From positions 1,833,946-1,897,945 of the forward strand of contig NZ_LR733817.1 of the NCBI RefSeq assembly GCF_902506165.1: a stretch of DNA of 64,000 nucleotides, written 5' to 3'. Below the pieces are notes generated by a model that made no database searches, was not told the DNA's origin, and saw nothing but the letters and a program-made list of their open reading frames with translations. The DNA comes from Bosea sp. 29B. Lineage in GTDB: Bacteria; Pseudomonadota; Alphaproteobacteria; Rhizobiales; Beijerinckiaceae. The position numbers and the translations under genes were made by a program. Below, piece after piece: positions 44,507 through 53,212 of this stretch (within the stretch, counting starts at the first letter, position 1; every line of letters begins with the position of its first letter).

Positions 44507-44666
44507 GGCGGGCAATCATCTCAAATTGAGTTATTTTCCAATCAGTTACGAACTACTAAAGCAGATGGCGCTGGCGGCTCGTAGCGGCCTGTTTCGCAGC
44601 GCTGCGTAGCAGGCTGTGCAGCTGGGATATTTGCTGGGGATCACAGTCTGCTCTCGACACAGCCGC

Positions 44667-44906
44667 TTAGAGATCGACCAGCCGGCCCACCGCTTGCTCG
44701 CGCTCCATATGCAGCTCGGATCCGACCAACGGCGATCGACGCAGAGCATCAAGAACGCCTGCCGAAGCCGTGGTGTCAGCCTTGGCCCGCACCTCTCCCG
44801 TGAATTCTCCTGCACCAGCAGCTGGTGCTCGAAGCTCCCGCGTTATTTCGCCCGATGCGACATCTGCGGATTTCTGAGATGTCCGTGTCATATCTCTCAA
44901 ATTCAC
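44667..44906 (-). CDS. Orphan small ORF (79 aa), possible relic
   Basis: A GTG-started frame with a good ribosome-binding site (GAGGAAG five bases before the start). The product begins MNLRDMTRTSQKSADVA and ends with VLDALRRSPLVGSELHMERE. The ending has the flavour of short antitoxin-like proteins, but I cannot name a family and no toxin gene follows. It lies in the degenerate region right of the terminator copy. It may be a relic of a mobile element. Confidence 0.35.
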   Translation of the reverse strand: MNLRDMTRTSQKSADVASGEITRELRAPAAGAGEFTGEVRAKADTTASAGVLDALRRSPLVGSELHMEREQAVGRLVDL

Positions 44907-44978
44907 TGGTGCTTCCTCGCCCCACCATGTCCCATCCTAACGGGATAGTGGTGACCTTGCTAAGCGCAATGGTGCCCT

Positions 44979-45290
44979 ATGAAACAGCGCACGGATGCTC
45001 CGAGCACCGAACTGACGCTCAATCGCGACAATCCAGCTGTTAACAAGGCTCTGATCGAGCTAGTGGGCTTGCTCGCGCGAAGGGCGGCTCGCACGTGGTA
45101 TCACCAACAGGTCGAGGCACATCGGCAAGATCGCGAGACATCCCAAACCTTGAACGCAGGTGCAGGCAGACGAACTGGCGGAGATGCTCCGAAGAAACCG
45201 CCGAAAGCGCAATGCGCGCCTCTAATTCACGAGATTGCCGGCGCGCCAAAGGCACGTTGCAAAGAGCTGCGTCAGGCGCCGACGCCCTGA
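44979..45290 (+). CDS. Hypothetical protein (103 aa), possible mobile-element remnant
   Basis: A frame with an ATG start and a weak ribosome-binding context. It carries NPAVNKALIELVGLLARRAARTWYHQQ, a helical, Arg-rich segment reminiscent of small accessory proteins found beside site-specific recombinases. The second half is low in complexity and Lys/Pro-rich, suggesting decay or a frameshift. No recombinase gene is seen nearby. Low confidence. Confidence 0.35.
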   Translation: MKQRTDAPSTELTLNRDNPAVNKALIELVGLLARRAARTWYHQQVEAHRQDRETSQTLNAGAGRRTGGDAPKKPPKAQCAPLIHEIAGAPKARCKELRQAPTP

Positions 45291-45725
45291 CTTAAACGTC
45301 GATATTCGGCACACTGACTGGAGCAAACTCGGCTCCCCGACGGCAGTCGCCAATGTTCTTTCGGCCGAAGCGCGCCACGAGCGGACTCTGGCTCTCGGCC
45401 CGAGAGCAGACCTCTGGATCTGTAATTGGCCAACTGCAGAGCCAATTTTTCCGGAGAGCTGATCGATCAGAAGACGACCTTGTTGGCACCCTTGAGCTGG
45501 AGTCGCTCGCGAGCATTGCGATCTCCTGCCCGAGGCCATCTTTGCCGGGCGGCATGCACCTGATGGGCATTCGATTTCGCGAGCCGGCCGGGCTGAGCCA
45601 GAGGGCATCCTCCAGCCCACAGAAGCGATTGGTTTAGGGAGGCGCGCACCATCTTTCCGTCGAGCGATCAAGCCCGACGGATCGTCTTCGCATTTGGCGA
45701 TAGAACCGATGGGACCGGCGCGGGA
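45291..45725. other. Gene-poor degenerate stretch
   Basis: About 435 bases in which all six frames give short, compositionally odd products with no family resemblance and no ribosome-binding sites. Together with 44,364-44,978 this is the only gene-poor zone in the window. It reads as decayed accessory DNA. Confidence 0.45.
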
Positions 45726-46073
45726 CTATCGGGAGGCGATCGCCGTCATCTCGACGAGGAGGTCGGGATAGGCAAGGCGTGCCTCGACGGTCGCGCGGGC
45801 CGGCGCGTGGTCTTTTGCGACCCAGGCGTCCCAAGCTTCGTTCATGGCGGCGAAGCCCACCATGTCGGCGAGGTAAATGGTAACGCTGACCAGGTTGTTC
45901 TTGGAGACGCCGGCCTGGGCCAGTGTCTCATCGAGGCTGAGCAGAACTTCCTCGGTCTGCACCTTGACGGATTGTCCGCGCGTCTGCTCGGCGACATGGC
46001 CCGCGAGGAAGATCAAATCTCCAACGATAACTGCGTCGCTCCAGCGTTCCGTCATGCCAATTCGTTCAATCAT
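45726..46073 (-). CDS. RidA family protein
   Basis: A 115-residue RidA/YjgF-family protein; members hydrolyse reactive enamines/imines, and relatives deaminate aminoacrylate or 2-aminomuconate-type compounds. FLAGHVAEQTRGQSVKVQTEEVL, LVSVTIYLADM and the substrate-binding Arg in PARATVEARLAYPDLLVEM (each in part) are typical. The ATG at 46073 follows GGAG. It is divergent from the cupin-led operon and shares its promoter region, which contains a copy of the palindrome described at 46,235. A second RidA gene lies at 52,797. Confidence 0.9.
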   Translation of the reverse strand: MIERIGMTERWSDAVIVGDLIFLAGHVAEQTRGQSVKVQTEEVLLSLDETLAQAGVSKNNLVSVTIYLADMVGFAAMNEAWDAWVAKDHAPARATVEARLAYPDLLVEMTAIASR

Positions 46074-46234
46074 GGGATCGCTCCATCTATTCGGTCTTCG
46101 GCCGATGTCCCGGGGTCGTTCGCCGGCGCCGATCGCCTCTATGACGCACATCGCGACGACGCCATATTGCCGCGATGTGTGACGAGCAGCCCTTTAGATT
46201 CGACAAAAATCTGCTTTCCGACGATCACGTTGCA

Positions 46235-46254
46235 AATATTTCACAAGAGATTTT
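46235..46254. promoter_or_regulatory. Candidate operator, copy 2 of shared 20-bp palindrome
   Basis: On the minus strand this reads AAAATCTCTTGTGAAATATT. It shares TCTCTTG-GAAATAT with the site at 47,615. It lies 57-76 bases upstream of the cupin GTG, in the divergent region shared with RidA. Confidence 0.5.
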
Positions 46255-46310
46255 ATAACACCGTTGTGCCGGCGGACTCTTGCGCGCCGGCTCAGGTGGA
46301 GGAATCCGAC

Positions 46311-46637
46311 GTGAAAACCAGTGGCATCGGGACAATCGGCGACAGGATCGTCTTAGAGAACGAGCATGTCAGGGTGTGGCTCGTTGAGCTCGAGCCCGGA
46401 GAGATTCAGTCGCGCCATATCCACGAATTGCCGTATCTGATCGTGCCGCTGACAGACGGCAAGAACATCATGCGTTTCGATGACGGGCGCGAGGTCGCGA
46501 CCGACGAGAAGCCGGGCGCCTGTCTCTGGCGCATGCCCGGCGTTCCACATGAGCTCGAGAACATCAGCACCTGGCAGTATCGCAATGTGCTCGTCGAGCT
46601 GAAGACCCCGGCCGCTGCGACGCCTTCCGCACCATGA
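46311..46637 (+). CDS. Small cupin domain protein
   Basis: A 108-residue single-domain cupin. The metal-binding motif 1 is SRHIHELPY (two His and a Glu), and motif 2 includes MPGVPHELEN with the third His. GGTGGAGG precedes a GTG start. It overlaps the Bug-type binding protein gene by four bases and opens the plus-strand catabolic operon. It could be a small dioxygenase, isomerase or ligand-sensing protein. A second small cupin begins the opposite operon (54,693). Confidence 0.85.
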   Translation: MKTSGIGTIGDRIVLENEHVRVWLVELEPGEIQSRHIHELPYLIVPLTDGKNIMRFDDGREVATDEKPGACLWRMPGVPHELENISTWQYRNVLVELKTPAAATPSAP

Positions 46638-47605
46638 TCGAGCGCAGGAGCCTCCTTGCCCTGCCGCTCCTCGCGCCATTCCTGACAGCGACCGCGCGAG
46701 CTCAGGGCCTGTCGAGCAGACCCGTCACCATCGTCTCGCCCTATATGGCAGGCGGCACCAGCGACATCATCGCCCGGGTCCTTGGCGAGGGGCTGAGTGA
46801 ACTCTGGAAGCAGCCGGTGCTGATCGAGAATCGGCCGGGCGCGAACGGCTCGATCGGCGTCTCGGCCGTGGCGAGGTCGGCACCCGATGGGCACACTTTG
46901 CTCGCCGTGGCTTCGAGTGCGCTGACGCTCAATCCTCTGCTCTACAAGAAGCTGTCCTATGACGTGGAGCGTGACCTCGTCCCGGTCAGCGTCACCGGGC
47001 AAGTCCCCAATGTCGTCGTCGTCAATCCCGGGCTTCCGGCGCGCGACCTTGCCGAACTGATCGCGCTCGCCCGGACCAAACCCGGTGGCCTCACCTATGC
47101 CTCGCAGGGGATCGGCTCGAACGGCCAGATGAACGCCGAGATGTTCCGGCTCACCACCGGCATCTCGCTCGTGCACGTCCCCTACAAGGGCAGCGCCCAG
47201 GCGGTGACCGACCTCGTCGGCGGGCAGGTCGACCTGATGTTCGACAACCTGCCGACGGTGCTCGAACATATCCGAGGCGGCCAGCTCCGGGCTCTTGCCG
47301 TGACCTCGGCCAGCCGCTCGCCTCTGCTGCCGGAGGTGCCGACCGTGGCGGAGGCGGCCATCCCCGGCTTCGACACCTCGGCCTGGTTCGCGGTGCTCGC
47401 CGCCAGAGCGACGCCGCCTGAGCTGCTGGCTCGGCTCGAGCAGGCCGTGACGGGCGTTCTGGCGCGGCCCGCGACCTCCGCCAGGCTCGCAACTGCAGGC
47501 GTGACCGTCGCAGCCGCAGGCTCGGCGGAGCTTGGGATGCGCATCGCGCGCGACCGCAAGGCATGGAGCGAGGTCATCGCCAAGGCAGGCATCCCGGTCG
47601 AGTGA
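46634..47605 (+). CDS. Tripartite tricarboxylate transporter substrate-binding protein (Bug/TctC)
   Basis: A 323-residue periplasmic receptor of the Bug family. A signal peptide (LLALPLLAPFLTATARA) precedes VTIVSPYMAGGTSDIIARV, the family's carboxylate-binding loop. VLIENRPGANGSIG, VHVPYKGSAQAVTDLVGGQVDLMFDNL and the C-terminal AGIPVE follow. No TctA/TctB membrane genes adjoin it, so it is an orphan receptor, common in Bordetella and Bosea-like genomes. It probably binds a carboxylate substrate of the operon. Confidence 0.93.
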   Translation: MIERRSLLALPLLAPFLTATARAQGLSSRPVTIVSPYMAGGTSDIIARVLGEGLSELWKQPVLIENRPGANGSIGVSAVARSAPDGHTLLAVASSALTLNPLLYKKLSYDVERDLVPVSVTGQVPNVVVVNPGLPARDLAELIALARTKPGGLTYASQGIGSNGQMNAEMFRLTTGISLVHVPYKGSAQAVTDLVGGQVDLMFDNLPTVLEHIRGGQLRALAVTSASRSPLLPEVPTVAEAAIPGFDTSAWFAVLAARATPPELLARLEQAVTGVLARPATSARLATAGVTVAAAGSAELGMRIARDRKAWSEVIAKAGIPVE

Positions 47606-47614
47606 TTTTCAAAA

Positions 47615-47634
47615 GATATCTCTTGAGAAATATC
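47615..47634. promoter_or_regulatory. Candidate operator, copy 1 of shared 20-bp palindrome
   Basis: GATATCTCTTGAGAAATATC matches its own complement at 16 of 20 positions. It starts nine bases after the Bug gene stop and lies 57 bases before the binding-protein start, so an internal promoter is likely here. Confidence 0.55.
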
Positions 47635-47691
47635 AGTGGATCGGACATCTTCCAGACCAAGAGCTGTGCTCGCCGGAAGAGGGGAATGCCG

Positions 47692-48702
47692 ATGCACTGG
47701 ATGAGGAAGACCGCCATCGCCAGCCTTGCGGGGGCGTTCGCCACCGCCCTGGGCTTCGCCGCTGCCCCTGCCCAGGCGCAGACCCCGATCACCTTCTCGC
47801 TCGACTTTCGCGCGCTCGGGCGTCACGCCGCCTGGTTCGTCGCTCTCGACAAGGGCTATTACAAGCAGGCCGGGCTCGACGTCAGCATCATCGCCGGACA
47901 GGGAACGGCGCAGGCGATCCAGGCGATCGAAGCCGGAACCGCGCAGATCGCCTTCTCCGACGTCGCCGGCGTCGTCGCAGCCCGGGCCAATGGCGGTTCG
48001 ACCGCAAAAATGGTCTCGGTCATCTACCAGAAGGCGCCCTATGCGATCTTCTCGCTGCGCGACGGCGCCAATGTTCGCTCCGCCGACCAGCTCGCCGGGC
48101 TCGAAATCGGCAGCGGCGCCGGCAGCTTCACCCAGAAGGTGATCGAGGCCTTCATGGCGCAGAAGGGTATCAAGACGCCGGCCAAGTTCACCAATATCGA
48201 CCCGTCGGCCCGCGTCGGCATGCTCGCGGCCAAGAAGATCCCGGCGGTCGAGACCTTCGTGATGACAAGGCCTGGCGTCGCCAAGGCGGTCGGCTCGTCG
48301 AACGCCCGCACCTACCTGCTCGCCAATGACGGGCTCGTGCTCTACTCGAACGGCATCGTCGTGCGCGATGACCTGATCAAGTCGAAGCCGGACGTGGTCA
48401 AAGCCTTCATCGCGGCCTCGCTGAAGGGCTGGAAGGATACGATCGCCAAGCCGGACGAGGCCGCCGACATCGTCGTCAAGCTCAACAAGGGCCTCGAGAA
48501 GGATGTCGTCCTGGAAGAGATCGAGATCGTGAGCGAGCTGGTCAAGACAGACGTCACCGCCAAGAAGGGGCTGGGCGCGATCGACCCCGAGGCGATGGCC
48601 TCGTCCGTATCGCTCATCCTCCAGACCCTGCCCGGCGCCAAGCTGGCCGCCGGCGACGTCTACGATGCGACCTTGCTGCACGCGACGCCGGTTCTTCCGT
48701 GA
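47692..48702 (+). CDS. NitT/TauT-type ABC transporter substrate-binding protein
   Basis: A 336-residue NMT1/THI5-like periplasmic receptor. A signal peptide (ASLAGAFATALGFAAAPAQA) precedes ITFSLDFRALGRHAAWFVAL and KGYYKQAGLDVSIIAGQGTA, which are typical of receptors for nitrate, taurine, aliphatic sulfonates, thiamine precursors and aromatic acids. GAGGGG precedes the ATG at 47692 at good spacing; the ATG at 47686 is possible. It forms a full importer with the next two genes, whose starts overlap. Confidence 0.92.
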   Translation: MHWMRKTAIASLAGAFATALGFAAAPAQAQTPITFSLDFRALGRHAAWFVALDKGYYKQAGLDVSIIAGQGTAQAIQAIEAGTAQIAFSDVAGVVAARANGGSTAKMVSVIYQKAPYAIFSLRDGANVRSADQLAGLEIGSGAGSFTQKVIEAFMAQKGIKTPAKFTNIDPSARVGMLAAKKIPAVETFVMTRPGVAKAVGSSNARTYLLANDGLVLYSNGIVVRDDLIKSKPDVVKAFIAASLKGWKDTIAKPDEAADIVVKLNKGLEKDVVLEEIEIVSELVKTDVTAKKGLGAIDPEAMASSVSLILQTLPGAKLAAGDVYDATLLHATPVLP

Positions 48703-49511
48703 CTTCATCCACCGCAGAACCGCAAAGCACGCCCAACGAGGCGGACAACATCTACGGCCGCTTCGTCGGCGTCCGTAAGGTCTTCGGCAAGCAGGAGGGC
48801 GCGATGATCGCGCTCTCGGATGTCGACTACGAACTCAGGAAGGGCGAGCTCGTCGCCCTGCTGGGCCCGAGCGGTTGCGGCAAGACCACCTTGCTGCGGA
48901 TCGTCGCCGGCCTGACCAAGCCCAGCGGCGGCAGCGTCGTGATCCGCGGCCGCGAGGTCACCGAGCCGCAGGACGATTTCGGCTTCGTCTTCCAGAGCCC
49001 GAACCTGCTGCCCTGGCGCACCGTGCTTTCGAACGTACTCTTTCCGATGGAGATCAAAGGACGGCTCGACGCGGCGGCGAAGGCGCGCGCTGTCGAGCTC
49101 CTGGAGCATGTCGGGCTCGGCAAATTCCTGAAGAGCCGTCCGCACGAGCTCTCCGGCGGCATGAAGCAGCGTGTCGCGCTCTGCCGGGCGCTGATCCACT
49201 CACCGTCCCTCCTCCTGATGGACGAGCCCTTCGGCGCCCTCGACGAGCTCACCCGCATGGAGATGCACGAATTGCTGCTCGGCATCCGGCGCCTGACTGG
49301 GGCGACCGTGATGTTCGTGACGCACTCAATCTCGGAGGCGGTCTATCTCGCCGACGAGGTCCTCGTCTTCAGCGCCCGGCCCGGCCGCGTCTCCGACCGG
49401 ATCCGGATCGAGCTGCCCTATCCGCGGGCCGCGAGCCAGCGTTTCACGACAGCCTTCAGCGAGTACGAGCGCCGAGCCGGCGCCGGGCTCGGCGTCCTTC
49501 ATCACGCGTGA
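48699..49511 (+). CDS. ABC transporter ATP-binding protein (NitT/TauT family)
   Basis: A 270-residue ATPase. Walker A is LLGPSGCGKTTLLRIVAG, the Q-loop is FVFQSPNLLPWRTV, the signature is ELSGGMKQRVALCRAL and Walker B is LLLMDEPFGALDELTR. TVMFVTHSISEAVYLADEV carries the switch His. The P-W-R after the Q-loop is typical of the SsuB/TauB group. The GTG start overlaps the binding-protein stop (GTGA). It energises uptake of the operon's substrate. Confidence 0.95.
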   Translation: MTSSTAEPQSTPNEADNIYGRFVGVRKVFGKQEGAMIALSDVDYELRKGELVALLGPSGCGKTTLLRIVAGLTKPSGGSVVIRGREVTEPQDDFGFVFQSPNLLPWRTVLSNVLFPMEIKGRLDAAAKARAVELLEHVGLGKFLKSRPHELSGGMKQRVALCRALIHSPSLLLMDEPFGALDELTRMEMHELLLGIRRLTGATVMFVTHSISEAVYLADEVLVFSARPGRVSDRIRIELPYPRAASQRFTTAFSEYERRAGAGLGVLHHA

Positions 49512-50293
49512 CGAACAGCGCCATGAAAATCTCCTCCGAAGCCGTCACGCGGGTCGCCTATCCGGTGCTCGGCCTGGTCCTGCTGCTCCTGCTCTGGCAG
49601 GGCTACATCGTCCTGTTCGACGTGCCGCAGGCGGTGCTGCCGCGCCCGCTCGCAGTCTGGAACGCGACGGTCAACAACCTGCCGCTGCTGCTCTCCGAGG
49701 GGCGTGTGACGCTGCTGGAAAGCGTCTACGGCTTCCTGCTCGCCTTCTTCCTCGGCATCCCGATCGCGGTGGCGATTTCCTCGTCGCGCACGCTCAACCT
49801 GATGTTCTATCCGCTGCTGATCGCGACGCAGGCCCTGCCCAAGGTCGCACTGGCACCGCTGATCCTGGTCTGGCTCGGCACCGGCATCGAATCCAAGCTC
49901 GCCATCGCCTGGCTCGTTGCCTTCTTCCCGATCGTGGTCGACACCGCGACGGGCCTGCGCTCGACGCCGTCGGAGATGCTCGACCTGGCCGCCTCGGTCC
50001 GCGCCACCGGCTGGCAGACCTTCTGGAAGATCAAGTTCCCGGCTGCCCTGCCCTTCGTCATCACCGGCTCGAAGGTCGCGATCACGCTCGCCGTCATCGG
50101 CGCGGTGATCGGCGAATTCATCAGCTCGAACGAAGGCCTCGGCAATCTCCTGCTCGTCGCCAATTCGCAAGTGAACACGCCGCTCGCCTTCGCCGCGCTG
50201 CTGGCGCTGGCGGTGCTCGGCATGGCTCTCTACGCCGTCGTCGCCTTCGTCGATATCGCGCTGAAGCCTTGGTTCAGCGAAGTCCGGCATTGA
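49508..50293 (+). CDS. ABC transporter permease (NitT/TauT family)
   Basis: A 261-residue inner-membrane permease with about six helices. LLLLLLWQGYIVLFDVP at the start and the EAA loop DLAASVRATGWQTFWKIKFP are of SsuC/TauC type. The GTG at 49508 overlaps the ATPase stop; the ATG at 49523 is a second choice. It completes the importer. The product is typical in length and codon use. Confidence 0.93.
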   Translation: MTNSAMKISSEAVTRVAYPVLGLVLLLLLWQGYIVLFDVPQAVLPRPLAVWNATVNNLPLLLSEGRVTLLESVYGFLLAFFLGIPIAVAISSSRTLNLMFYPLLIATQALPKVALAPLILVWLGTGIESKLAIAWLVAFFPIVVDTATGLRSTPSEMLDLAASVRATGWQTFWKIKFPAALPFVITGSKVAITLAVIGAVIGEFISSNEGLGNLLLVANSQVNTPLAFAALLALAVLGMALYAVVAFVDIALKPWFSEVRH

Positions 50294-50317
50294 TGGGCTC
50301 GCTATGATGGACTTGCC

Positions 50318-50881
50318 ATGACAAAGCCCCGCATCGTCCTGCTCGTCGGCTCGCTCAGCCGTGAATCGATCAATCGCCGATTGGCCTCGGCACTCACACG
50401 GCTCGGCGCCGACCGTTTCGATTTTGGGGAGAGCGATCTCGCCGGGCTGCCGCTCTACAACCGCGACCTGGACCGCGCGCTGCCGTCGGCGGTGCTTGCC
50501 TTCAAGCAGGCGATCGAAGCGGCCGATGGCGTGCTGATCGTCTCGCCCGAGTACAACCGCTCGGTCCCGTCCGCCCTCAAGAACGCCATCGACTGGGGCT
50601 CGCGCCCCTATGGCGCCAACTCCTGGCGCGGCAAGCCGACGGCGATCGCGGGCCTGGCGAGCGGCTCGCTCGGGACAGCCCCTGCCCAGCAGCACCTGCG
50701 CAACATCCTCTCGCATCTCGACGTTCCCGTGCTGCCGCAACCCGAGGTCTGCATGGCGATGCGCGAGGGCTTGTTCGACGCCTCAGGCGGGATCGCTGAT
50801 CCCGCGACGCGGCAGTTCCTCGACGGCTTCCTCACCCGCTTTTCCGCACATGTCGCGCGCTTCGCGATGGCCCCAGCATGA
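50318..50881 (+). CDS. NAD(P)H-dependent FMN reductase
   Basis: A 187-residue flavodoxin-like reductase. LVGSLSRESINRRLASAL is the phosphate-binding loop. SPEYNRSVPSALKNAIDW is the flavin-binding signature of the NADPH-dependent FMN reductase group (ChrR, ArsH and SsuE relatives). It may supply reduced flavin, or reduce quinone or nitro compounds, in the pathway. No two-component monooxygenase that would use the flavin is present nearby. It overlaps the amidohydrolase by four bases. Confidence 0.9.
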   Translation: MTKPRIVLLVGSLSRESINRRLASALTRLGADRFDFGESDLAGLPLYNRDLDRALPSAVLAFKQAIEAADGVLIVSPEYNRSVPSALKNAIDWGSRPYGANSWRGKPTAIAGLASGSLGTAPAQQHLRNILSHLDVPVLPQPEVCMAMREGLFDASGGIADPATRQFLDGFLTRFSAHVARFAMAPA

Positions 50882-51834
50882 CCGCCCAGCGTATCGCTCT
50901 CGACGTTCACGCCCATCTCATTCCGGTCGGCGCGCCGCTCGCGAGCGTCCCCGGGGTGAGCTGGGACGCGGCGAACGAAAAGCTCGTCATCGATGGCCAT
51001 CCGATCGGCATAAAGGCGCTGTTCCATCCGGAAGCACTGATCGCCTGGATGGACGAGCAGAGTGTCGAGCGGGCCTGGATCTCGGCTCCGCCGCCGACCT
51101 ATCGTCCCGGGCTCGATGCAGCCCAGGCCGAGGCCTGGACTCGGTTACTGAATGACGGGCTCGCGGCGATCGCCGCCGCGCATCCGGACCGGCTGGCGCC
51201 GCTCTTCCATCTGCCCGTGGCTCATCCGGAGCTCGCCGCCCGGATCGTGCGCGAGCGCGCCACCGCCACCGAAGCTCGCTTCTCGATGCCGACGGGCGAA
51301 CCGGGGCTGATGCTGTCCGACGCCAACTACGCCCCGCTGTGGCAGGCGCTGGATGCCGCCTCTGCGTTCGTCTTCCTGCATCCTGGCGAGGGCTGCGACG
51401 GGCGGCTCGACCCGTTCTATCTGCACAACCTGTTGGGCAATCCGAGCGAGACGGCGGTCGCAACCGGTCATCTCGTCTTCGCCGGCGTGCTGGAGCGCCA
51501 TCCGCGCATTACCATCTGCCTCGCCCATGCCGGCGGCACCGTGCCGGCCCTAGCCGGGCGCTGGCAGCGCGGCTTCGCCACGGGACGACCGGGCGTCGAC
51601 AAGCAAGTCGAGGCGCCGGCACAGGCATTGCGCCGTTTCTGCGTCGACTGCATCGCCCATGACGATACGCTGCTCGATCTGGCGGCTTCGGTGTTCGGTC
51701 CGGAGCGGGTCGTCTTCGGCTCTGACTGGCCGTTCCCGATGGGCGTGATCAAGCCGCATGAGCAGCTCGCCGGGCTTAGCGAGAGCCGGCGTCGGGCGAT
51801 CTTCTGCGATAACCCCGCCAAGCTGACAGCCTGA
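50878..51834 (+). CDS. Amidohydrolase family protein, ACMSD-like
   Basis: A 318-residue amidohydrolase-2 protein related to 2-amino-3-carboxymuconate-6-semialdehyde decarboxylase. DVHAHLIPVG holds the HxH zinc ligands, FLHPGEG the middle His, CLAHAGGTVPALAGRW another, and FGSDWPFPMG the catalytic Asp. This is the pattern of ACMSD and gamma-resorcylate decarboxylase. It is last in the plus-strand operon, before a bidirectional terminator. Non-hydrolytic decarboxylation is as likely as hydrolysis. Confidence 0.88.
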   Translation: MTAQRIALDVHAHLIPVGAPLASVPGVSWDAANEKLVIDGHPIGIKALFHPEALIAWMDEQSVERAWISAPPPTYRPGLDAAQAEAWTRLLNDGLAAIAAAHPDRLAPLFHLPVAHPELAARIVRERATATEARFSMPTGEPGLMLSDANYAPLWQALDAASAFVFLHPGEGCDGRLDPFYLHNLLGNPSETAVATGHLVFAGVLERHPRITICLAHAGGTVPALAGRWQRGFATGRPGVDKQVEAPAQALRRFCVDCIAHDDTLLDLAASVFGPERVVFGSDWPFPMGVIKPHEQLAGLSESRRRAIFCDNPAKLTA

Positions 51835-51840
51835 CATGAA

Positions 51841-51871
51841 AAAGGGCCGGCTCCGAGGAACCGGCCCTTTC
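51841..51871. terminator. Bidirectional terminator between convergent operons
   Basis: AAAGGGCCGG and CCGGCCCTTT form a ten-base stem around a short imperfectly paired loop. A-rich sequence on the left and T-rich on the right allow it to end both the plus-strand operon (stop at 51834) and the minus-strand one (stop at 51890). Confidence 0.85.
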
Positions 51872-51889
51872 GCTTGATGGAAGCGCCAC

Positions 51890-52789
51890 TCAGGGTGTGA
51901 CGTCGCTATCCCCGGCGAGATCATGCTCGACGAGGCGATTGCGCAGCTCGCCCAGGCCCTCGGCCCGAACCACCACTTCGTCGCCCGCCTTCAGGAAGAT
52001 TGCTGGCTCGCGCGCGTTGCCGATGCCGCTCGGCGTCCCGGTCAGCAGCACGTCGCCCGGATGCAGCGTCATGCCGAAGGAGAGCTCGGCGATGAGCTCA
52101 TCGACCGGGAAGGCCATCTGCGCCGCCACGGCGTTCTGCATGAGCTCGCCATTGAGCAGGCATTGCAGCCTGACCTTGGGCAGGTCGATCTCGTCCGGCG
52201 TCACCACGAAAGGACCAAGCGGCATGGTGCCGTCGATGCTCTTGCCCTTCAGCCACTGCCCGCCATGGCGGCGCTGCAGGTCGCGCTGCGAGACGTCGTT
52301 GGCGAGGCAGAAACCGAAGATGTGCTCATGCGCCCGCGAGCGTGGGATGCTGCGGCCGCCCTTGCCGATGATGATCGCGATCTCGGCCTCGTAGTCCCAT
52401 TTCAAGGAGATGCGGGCGTCGAAGGCGATGTCGTCCTGCGGGCCGATCACCACATCGGGCGACTTCGTGAAGAAGGTCGGCGCCTTCGGGCGATCGACAT
52501 CCTGCCCCTCGCGCTTGCCCTTGCTCTCCTCGAAATGGTCCCAGTAGTTCCAGCCGGTGCAGAGCACGTCACGCCGGAAACGGCGCACAGGCGCAGCCAG
52601 TGCTGCGCCTGCCAGCGGCAGCCGCGCGCCCCTGTCGAGGCTCGCGACGATCAGCGCCTGCCGCTCGTTGTGCGGCAAGCCTATGAAGGCGACGAGGTCG
52701 CCGGCGCCCGACTCCAGCAGGACGATCTGGTCGCCGACGACGAGGCCGAGCCGCTCGCCGCCATCATGGCGCAGGTTGACGTAGCGCAT
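51890..52789 (-). CDS. Fumarylacetoacetate hydrolase family protein
   Basis: A 299-residue FAH-superfamily enzyme. LCTGWNYWDHFEES is an oxyanion and His site. The metal ligands are in WDYEAEIAIIIGK (E-x-E) and CLANDVSQRDLQ (Asp), and KGKSIDGTMPLGPFVV carries the conserved Lys. VLLTGTPSGIG is the family ending. Members cleave or decarboxylate 2-oxo acids such as 4-oxalocrotonate or acylpyruvates. It is last in the minus-strand operon, and the next gene upstream ends seven bases away. Confidence 0.92.
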   Translation of the reverse strand: MRYVNLRHDGGERLGLVVGDQIVLLESGAGDLVAFIGLPHNERQALIVASLDRGARLPLAGAALAAPVRRFRRDVLCTGWNYWDHFEESKGKREGQDVDRPKAPTFFTKSPDVVIGPQDDIAFDARISLKWDYEAEIAIIIGKGGRSIPRSRAHEHIFGFCLANDVSQRDLQRRHGGQWLKGKSIDGTMPLGPFVVTPDEIDLPKVRLQCLLNGELMQNAVAAQMAFPVDELIAELSFGMTLHPGDVLLTGTPSGIGNAREPAIFLKAGDEVVVRAEGLGELRNRLVEHDLAGDSDVTP

Positions 52790-52796
52790 CTGCGGC

Positions 52797-53195
52797 TCAG
52801 TCCGGAATGACCGCGATAGCGTTGATCTCGATCAGATAATCCGGCGAGGTCATCTTGCAGATCTCGACCATGGTCGAGGCCGGGGCGATGCCGGTGAAGT
52901 ACTCGCGCCTGACCTTATGGATCGCGTCGAAATGCTCCATGTTGCGGACATAGACGTCGACGCGGCAGATGTCATCGAGCGTGCCGCCGGCCTCCTCGAC
53001 CGCAGCCTTCAGATTCTCGCAGACCTGCCGGGTCTGCTCCGAGACGTCGCCAACGCCGGCGATCGAGCCGTCGGCGCGGCGCGAGGTCATGCCGGAGAGG
53101 AAGACGAGGCGGCCGCGGGCTTCGATCGCGGTGGCCTGCGAGAAATGGCCGTTGGGCTGGCGCAGTTTGGCGCTGGTGATCTGTTGCTTTGCCAT
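52797..53195 (-). CDS. RidA family protein
   Basis: A 132-residue RidA/YjgF protein, the second in the locus. LVFLSGMTSRRADGSIAGVG, LDDICRVDVYVRNM and PASTMVEICKMTSPDYLIEINAIAV (in part) are conserved, though the usual Arg of the R-A-x-V motif is replaced (STMVEI). That is a pattern of the non-archetypal Rid subfamilies often found in catabolic operons. It could act as a specialised deaminase. It sits between the Ldh-type dehydrogenase and the FAH gene. Confidence 0.9.
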   Translation of the reverse strand: MAKQQITSAKLRQPNGHFSQATAIEARGRLVFLSGMTSRRADGSIAGVGDVSEQTRQVCENLKAAVEEAGGTLDDICRVDVYVRNMEHFDAIHKVRREYFTGIAPASTMVEICKMTSPDYLIEINAIAVIPD

Positions 53196-53212
53196 GGGAG
53201 AACTCCTCGAGA

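Noticed and set aside
44145..44519. A 124-codon minus-strand frame spanning the XRE gene end and the terminator copy
   Set aside because: It is antisense to the XRE gene and runs through a hairpin terminator. Resemblance to other frames comes only from the repeated terminator sequence.
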